In this document: piece after piece, positions 60,962 to 64,000 of the stretch | How the letters are laid out: each line of letters begins with the position of its first letter | Position numbering within the stretch: position 1 is the first letter of the stretch | Assembly (NCBI RefSeq): GCF_020882245.1 | Contig: NC_083599.1 | Span: 70,663,745 to 70,727,744, forward strand | Length of the DNA stretch: 64,000 bases | Direction: 5' to 3' | From: Rhopalosiphum padi | Taxonomy: Eukaryota > Arthropoda > Insecta > Hemiptera > Aphididae | Position numbers and translations under genes: made by a program | The notes under the pieces: model-generated | The model's input: only the letters and a program-made list of their open reading frames with translations | Told to the model about the DNA's origin: nothing | Databases searched by the model: none

Positions 60962-61569
60962 ATATCAAAACAAAAACCCTCCGTCTAACTACGTGTAAAA
61001 ATTAGCTAAGTAAAAAAAAGAAGAAAAAAAATCAAAAAAAAAACATTGTATAACCAAAACATTTTTCACATAAAACCAGTAATTTCAAAGCACTATAAAG
61101 ATGTGATATCATAAATAAATGCTAAGTAAACTGAATTTAAGTATATTTAGTCTGTTTCGATAATTTATTTACTTGGCGAGGAAATATTAGTATTAATATA
61201 GAGTACACAGTGTTATTATTGGTTGTAGAGTATTATTTTGATTAGTATAGAAATGTTCACTGTAATATTTTTAATTTATAATGTCTTATTGTCTAATTAT
61301 TCATCCAGCGCCACGGTTCTTATATTGTATCGTATGAAGTAAAAAATTTCCTCGCCAAGTAAATAAATTATCGAAACAGACTAAATATACTTAAATTCAG
61401 TTTACTTAGCATTTATTTATGATATCACATCTTTATAGTGCTTTGAAATTACTGGTTTTATGTGAAAAATGTTTTGGTTATACAATGTTTTTTTTTTGAT
61501 TTTTTTTCTTCTTTTTTTTACTTAGCTAATTTTTACACGTAGTTAGACGGAGGGTTTTTGTTTTGATAT
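60962..61569. mobile_element. Perfect 224-bp inverted repeat around a 160-bp centre
   Basis: The left arm 60962-61185 and right arm 61346-61569 are exact reverse complements as far as I can read, including the poly-A/T runs. Outer ends read 'atatcaaaacaaaaaccctc' and its complement; inner ends read 'ttggcgaggaaat' and its complement. There is no open frame. It is either a very young fold-back MITE or a palindromic duplication. Confidence 0.9.
61303..61317. repeat. Direct-repeat copy 2
   Basis: An exact 15-nt copy of 59677-59691 ('atccagcgccacggt'), located within the centre of the 60962-61569 inverted repeat. Confidence 0.7.
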
Positions 61570-61609
61570 AAGGATGATAACTTTTGTGGGATTTTGTAAT
61601 AAATTTTCA

Positions 61610-61870
61610 AGAGTTTTGACCAAGCAAATACTGTTTTATCAACATTTATCTCATGTTTATAAATAACTCAAAAAAATTTAAAAATTTATAAAATATATAT
61701 ATAAAAATCGATATTATAAACATTTGTTGAAAATTGCAAGTATCTACGGTTATTTGTTTTTGAGTTACATCATAAAACCAATCTATTTTATCTAAAATTG
61801 GATTTGCGTAAACATTTCCGTTTTTCTTTAATATTTTGTTTGTTTTTTCGCGATTATATAATTACTGAAA
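61610..61870. repeat. Dispersed repeat family, inverted copy
   Basis: The complement of this stretch shows the block order of copies A and B ('aaaaacggaaa', then 'taactcaaaaacaaat', then 'aacaaatgtttata'). It is more diverged than they are from each other. Confidence 0.4.
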
Positions 61871-62695
61871 ATTTTTTAAGTTTGATCTTTCTAAAACACT
61901 AACTAGATCCAATTTTAAATTCAAATTGTTGAAAATTGAAGCATTTTATCAACAACTTATAATATACTCATCTACAAAAAAAACATGATAAAATCAATAC
62001 ATTCTTCGCTCTGCTTAGAATCTATAAAAACATAGCATGAAATAAATTATAATTATAAATTATTTTATAGTTAGAAATTAAAAAAAAAAAAGTTAGTTAT
62101 ACCAAAAATTTGAAAATATAACATAATATTCTTTATAAGTTGTTCATACTGAAACTAGAAAATCTAAAATATATATGGAATGAATTATATTTATATAATA
62201 AAAATCCCTTCCGTTCATTTGAATTCAATAAATCATTATACAATAATTTAATGATAAATAAATAGTTTATTTGTAGGTACAGAGAACTGTATAGATGTAT
62301 TGAAACAAAACATAGTTTTCCTGTAAACTACTTCTATGTTATATATCATATAAATGTAAAGGAAGTTGAAAATATTGTGAGGAATTTACTTTTAACTTTT
62401 GATAAACAAAATTTTCAATACATTTTTGTAATACTTTACATCGAAAATTTCTTAAAAAAAAATTATTATTTAAAGATACTATGAGAGATTTTAGATACTT
62501 TAACTACAAGTAATGGATTTAAATGTCTTTAAAATCATGCAAATATGTTTTTAAAAATAGCCAAAAATTCATCTAAAAATGCATTATAGTTTTATATTCA
62601 TACAATTTGGTAATTTATAAATAAAGCATAATTATAATTTTATTACAAAAAATTAAAATTTGAAAACTTGATGCGGCGATGAAACTTGATGTTTT
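61871..62695. other. AT-rich, no recognised feature
   Basis: I see no exon or named element here. Confidence 0.4.
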
Positions 62696-62881
62696 TTATT
62701 TTTTTTCATTGATATTAATGCAATTATATGTTTTTCTCTTGATTTGAAATGGGAAATTTTTTTTAGCATCGACAATATTACAAGTTTTACAAAATAAAAT
62801 AGTCCCATCTGTTATTAAAGCTTCTCTTCCGAATTTGTTACACCAGTTTTTATTTTTGTGTGCAGTAGCAAAATATGACAA
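62696..62881 (-). pseudogene. BED-type zinc-finger fragment of a hAT-like/CGGBP1-like gene
   Basis: The - strand frame reads NKNWCNKFGREALITDGTIL, then FCKTCNIVDAKKNFPFQI. The pattern L-I-x-D-G-x-I-L-F-C-K-x-C-x-x-x-x-x-A-x-K-K-x-x-x-Q matches the N-terminal half of the BED-like finger in aphid hAT/CGGBP1-like proteins. The expected H-x-x-x-x-x-H half is lost after a probable frameshift near 62740. It is a short dead fragment. Confidence 0.5.
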
Positions 62882-64000
62882 ATAGACGAAATAAGTTTAT
62901 GTATACAAGTTACAACCATTAAAAGATGTTTGTCTAAATATACTAAAAAAAAAATGGTGAAGTGTGTAGTAGCAAAATTTACAAAAAAGGGACTGAATCA
63001 TATAGGCATGAATTTGATTTTTATTTTGGACATTATTTAACGCAATTTATTCGATCGCAATGTAACAAGAACTGATTAATTATTTTTTATTTGTTCGAGT
63101 ATACGATTGATGCTCCACAGTCAATAATAAAGAAAGATAAAAATTTAATTGAAATTAATCGAATGATTGACAATGTGTATAGAAAAACCCGATAAACCAA
63201 TTAACAAAAACAACTTAAATATAAAGAAAACAATTTATTTTTAGAGAATAATATTATGAATAGGCTAAATTTGTATAGTACACTAAACAAATATGCATTA
63301 AAACCATCAAAATGACCATATAATGCTAAAAAATGCAATTAAAAGTTTCAGCTTTGAAGCACTCGTTATTCGAGACTAATAAATTAATAATTATGTACTT
63401 GAAAAGCATTGTCTTAACAATGTCTAACAAAAAAGATGTCTAAAAGAAAACCGGTCCCTAGTCATAATCTTGGACTTTGGGGTTATATGATTTGAGTTGA
63501 AATCAGTTAGATATTTTTTCTGTAGTGACCGAAATACTGACAATAAAACTATAAATTAATAAAAATATTTCATTTAAAATAAACTATCAACATTTTCAAC
63601 TACATAAAAACATATTTTTAAATATGATAGATAAAAATAAATATGATTTATTACATTTAAAATCATTAATTTAACCTTAAATCATATTAAAATAAAAACA
63701 TAAAGCATACATTAAAAATTAACAATATCTATTATATTATAATAAATTATTAGTTTTTAAAAAACTAAAGTAGTTAAAAATAAATAAGCAGTAGTATTAA
63801 ATTTTTAAAAGCCTACGATAGAAATAATTATTAATTTTAAAATAAATCAAACTCAATTAAATTTAAAAAGTATTTAACACATACAATTTCCAACTGGTTT
63901 TATATTATTTTAACACACATAATTACTTTATAAATAATATATGTTACCAGTATTATATAACTCAAACTATACATGATTAAATAAAAAAAGTTTATTTAAT
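62882..64000. other. AT-rich, no recognised feature
   Basis: No gene, RNA or element can be supported. The sequence is rich in homopolymers and short AT words. Confidence 0.4.

Overview
This is an AT-rich, gene-poor piece of an insect nuclear genome. The likely source is an aphid or close sternorrhynchan relative. The reasons are spliceosomal introns with GT-AG borders, long low-complexity exons, short AT-rich introns, frequent 'acctac/gtaggt' words, and a dense load of degenerate DNA transposons of types common in aphids (PIF/Harbinger, CMC-like, hAT, pogo-like MITEs). The species call is an inference. I see no bacterial operons, CRISPR arrays or rRNA/tRNA genes.

Two host genes are supported. 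On the + strand (5183-10085) six exons join in frame to about 1117 residues: a long Gln/His/Pro-rich region followed by two fasciclin (FAS1) domains, best matched to a secreted/matrix midline-fasciclin-like protein. Its 5' exon, which should hold the ATG and signal peptide, was not found. On the - strand five widely spaced exons (48820 down to 21701) join in frame to about 2069 residues. This is an NSP-family (BCAR3/SH2D3) adaptor with an N-terminal SH2 domain and a C-terminal CDC25-like, Cas-binding domain. Both domains carry large acidic or serine-rich insertions. The first 24-codon exon lies beside a CpG-rich region (48.75-49.5 kb) that is probably its promoter.

The large introns of the NSP gene hold mobile elements. 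Between its exons 3 and 4 there is a broken multi-exon DUF4806-type gene and a broken transposase, both on the opposite strand (26.0-32.9 kb). Between its exons 1 and 2 there are a LINE reverse-transcriptase remnant (40.8-41.5 kb), a decayed PIF/Harbinger element (41.5-44.5 kb) and a 716-bp MITE (45.7-46.4 kb).

Other regions: 0-5.1 kb has a CpG-rich minisatellite then AT-rich sequence. 10.1-21.7 kb has a 2.2-kb inverted-repeat element, a tandem ~200-bp satellite and dispersed repeats. 49.5-64 kb is almost free of host coding sequence but has several MITEs, four perfect heat-shock-element-like motifs, hAT remnants, a ubiquitin-protease C-terminal fragment and a perfect 224-bp inverted repeat.

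No convincing new multi-gene system was found. The most unusual items are the insertion-loaded SH2 domain of the NSP protein, the perfect large inverted repeat at 60962-61569 and the cluster of heat-shock-like motifs.
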